From contig CAMAYR010000010.1 of the NCBI GenBank assembly GCA_945862355.1, forward strand, positions 1-41,819: a DNA stretch of 41,819 nt. Reading direction: 5' to 3'. A program made the translations under genes and the position numbers. Origin of the DNA: Devosia equisanguinis. Lineage in GTDB: Bacteria > Pseudomonadota > Alphaproteobacteria > Rhizobiales > Hyphomicrobiaceae. Shown here one piece after another: positions 41,780 through 41,819 of the stretch. The notes beneath the pieces are model-generated. The model was not told where the DNA came from. It searched no databases and saw only the letters and a list, made by a program, of their open reading frames with translations. Every line of letters starts with the position of its first letter. Positions within the stretch are counted from its first letter, which is position 1.

Positions 41780-41819
41780 ATGCGAAGCTTCGAGATCGTG
41801 CAGTCGGACACCGACACGA
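41780..41819 (+). CDS. Possible start of a gene running off the right edge
   Basis: An ATG at 41780 with AGGTGA about 6 nt upstream opens a frame reading MRSFEIVQSDTDT to the window end. It is divergent from the DUF3300 gene. Too short to identify and could be chance; the 41615-41779 stretch before it shows no other structure. Confidence 0.3.
   Translation, partial: MRSFEIVQSDTDT

Overview
The window looks like a chromosomal stretch of a GC-rich alphaproteobacterium, most likely of the order Hyphomicrobiales (Rhizobiales). The evidence is a GcrA cell-cycle regulator (an alphaproteobacterial family), the gene order argD-argF-hslO, the block rpoZ-rsh-pdxJ-acpS-lepB-rnc-era, a single bifunctional Rsh protein of alphaproteobacterial type, and a TctC-type solute receptor. 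Almost all of it is ordinary vertically inherited genome. I see no prophage, insertion sequence, integrase or CRISPR array.

Layout. 1-2.3 kb: a truncated DUF442 phosphatase-like gene divergent from an Lrp/AsnC regulator, then a MarR regulator with a MAPEG membrane protein, then a two-helix small protein. 2.4-7.5 kb: YgiQ-type radical SAM protein, a DUF2189 membrane protein, a GGGCTTT heptamer repeat, a small membrane ORF and a DUF900 alpha/beta-hydrolase lipoprotein. 7.8-12.2 kb: gcrA, a 670-bp structured non-coding stretch ending in a perfect intrinsic terminator, then argD-argF-hslO. 12.5-18.5 kb: a long coiled-coil PilZ protein, a GT2 glycosyltransferase and a TPR-OGT (family 41) glycosyltransferase. 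18.8-19.9 kb: two half-size chromate transporters.

20.1-32.4 kb is a housekeeping belt: pgsA, moaD, moaE, a cysteine-free peroxiredoxin-like protein, a family 5 uracil-DNA glycosylase, an NYN/LabA nuclease-like protein, folK, rpoZ, rsh, pdxJ, acpS, lepB, rnc and era. 32.4-38.2 kb holds a small metabolic group around a tRNA-Leu(GAG): aspartate dehydrogenase, TctC receptor, metallo-beta-lactamase hydrolase, a 3-hydroxyisobutyrate dehydrogenase-like reductase and a ThDP enzyme. 38.5-41.6 kb: gatB and a DUF3300 protein with 12-residue repeats.

The most unusual signal is not a gene. Between 21.0 and 30.6 kb at least five, probably seven, intergenic elements of about 60-90 bp share their ends (YTAGTG or CCAGTG on one side, CAAsTCTCTGATTC or a relative on the other). 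They also share a 21-23 nt apical loop, with a GCCGCAAG-like core in the best copies, while their 11-17 bp stems differ in sequence yet stay self-complementary. This pattern suggests selection on structure. One copy forms the whole leader of moaE, and three stand side by side between the uracil-DNA glycosylase and NYN genes.
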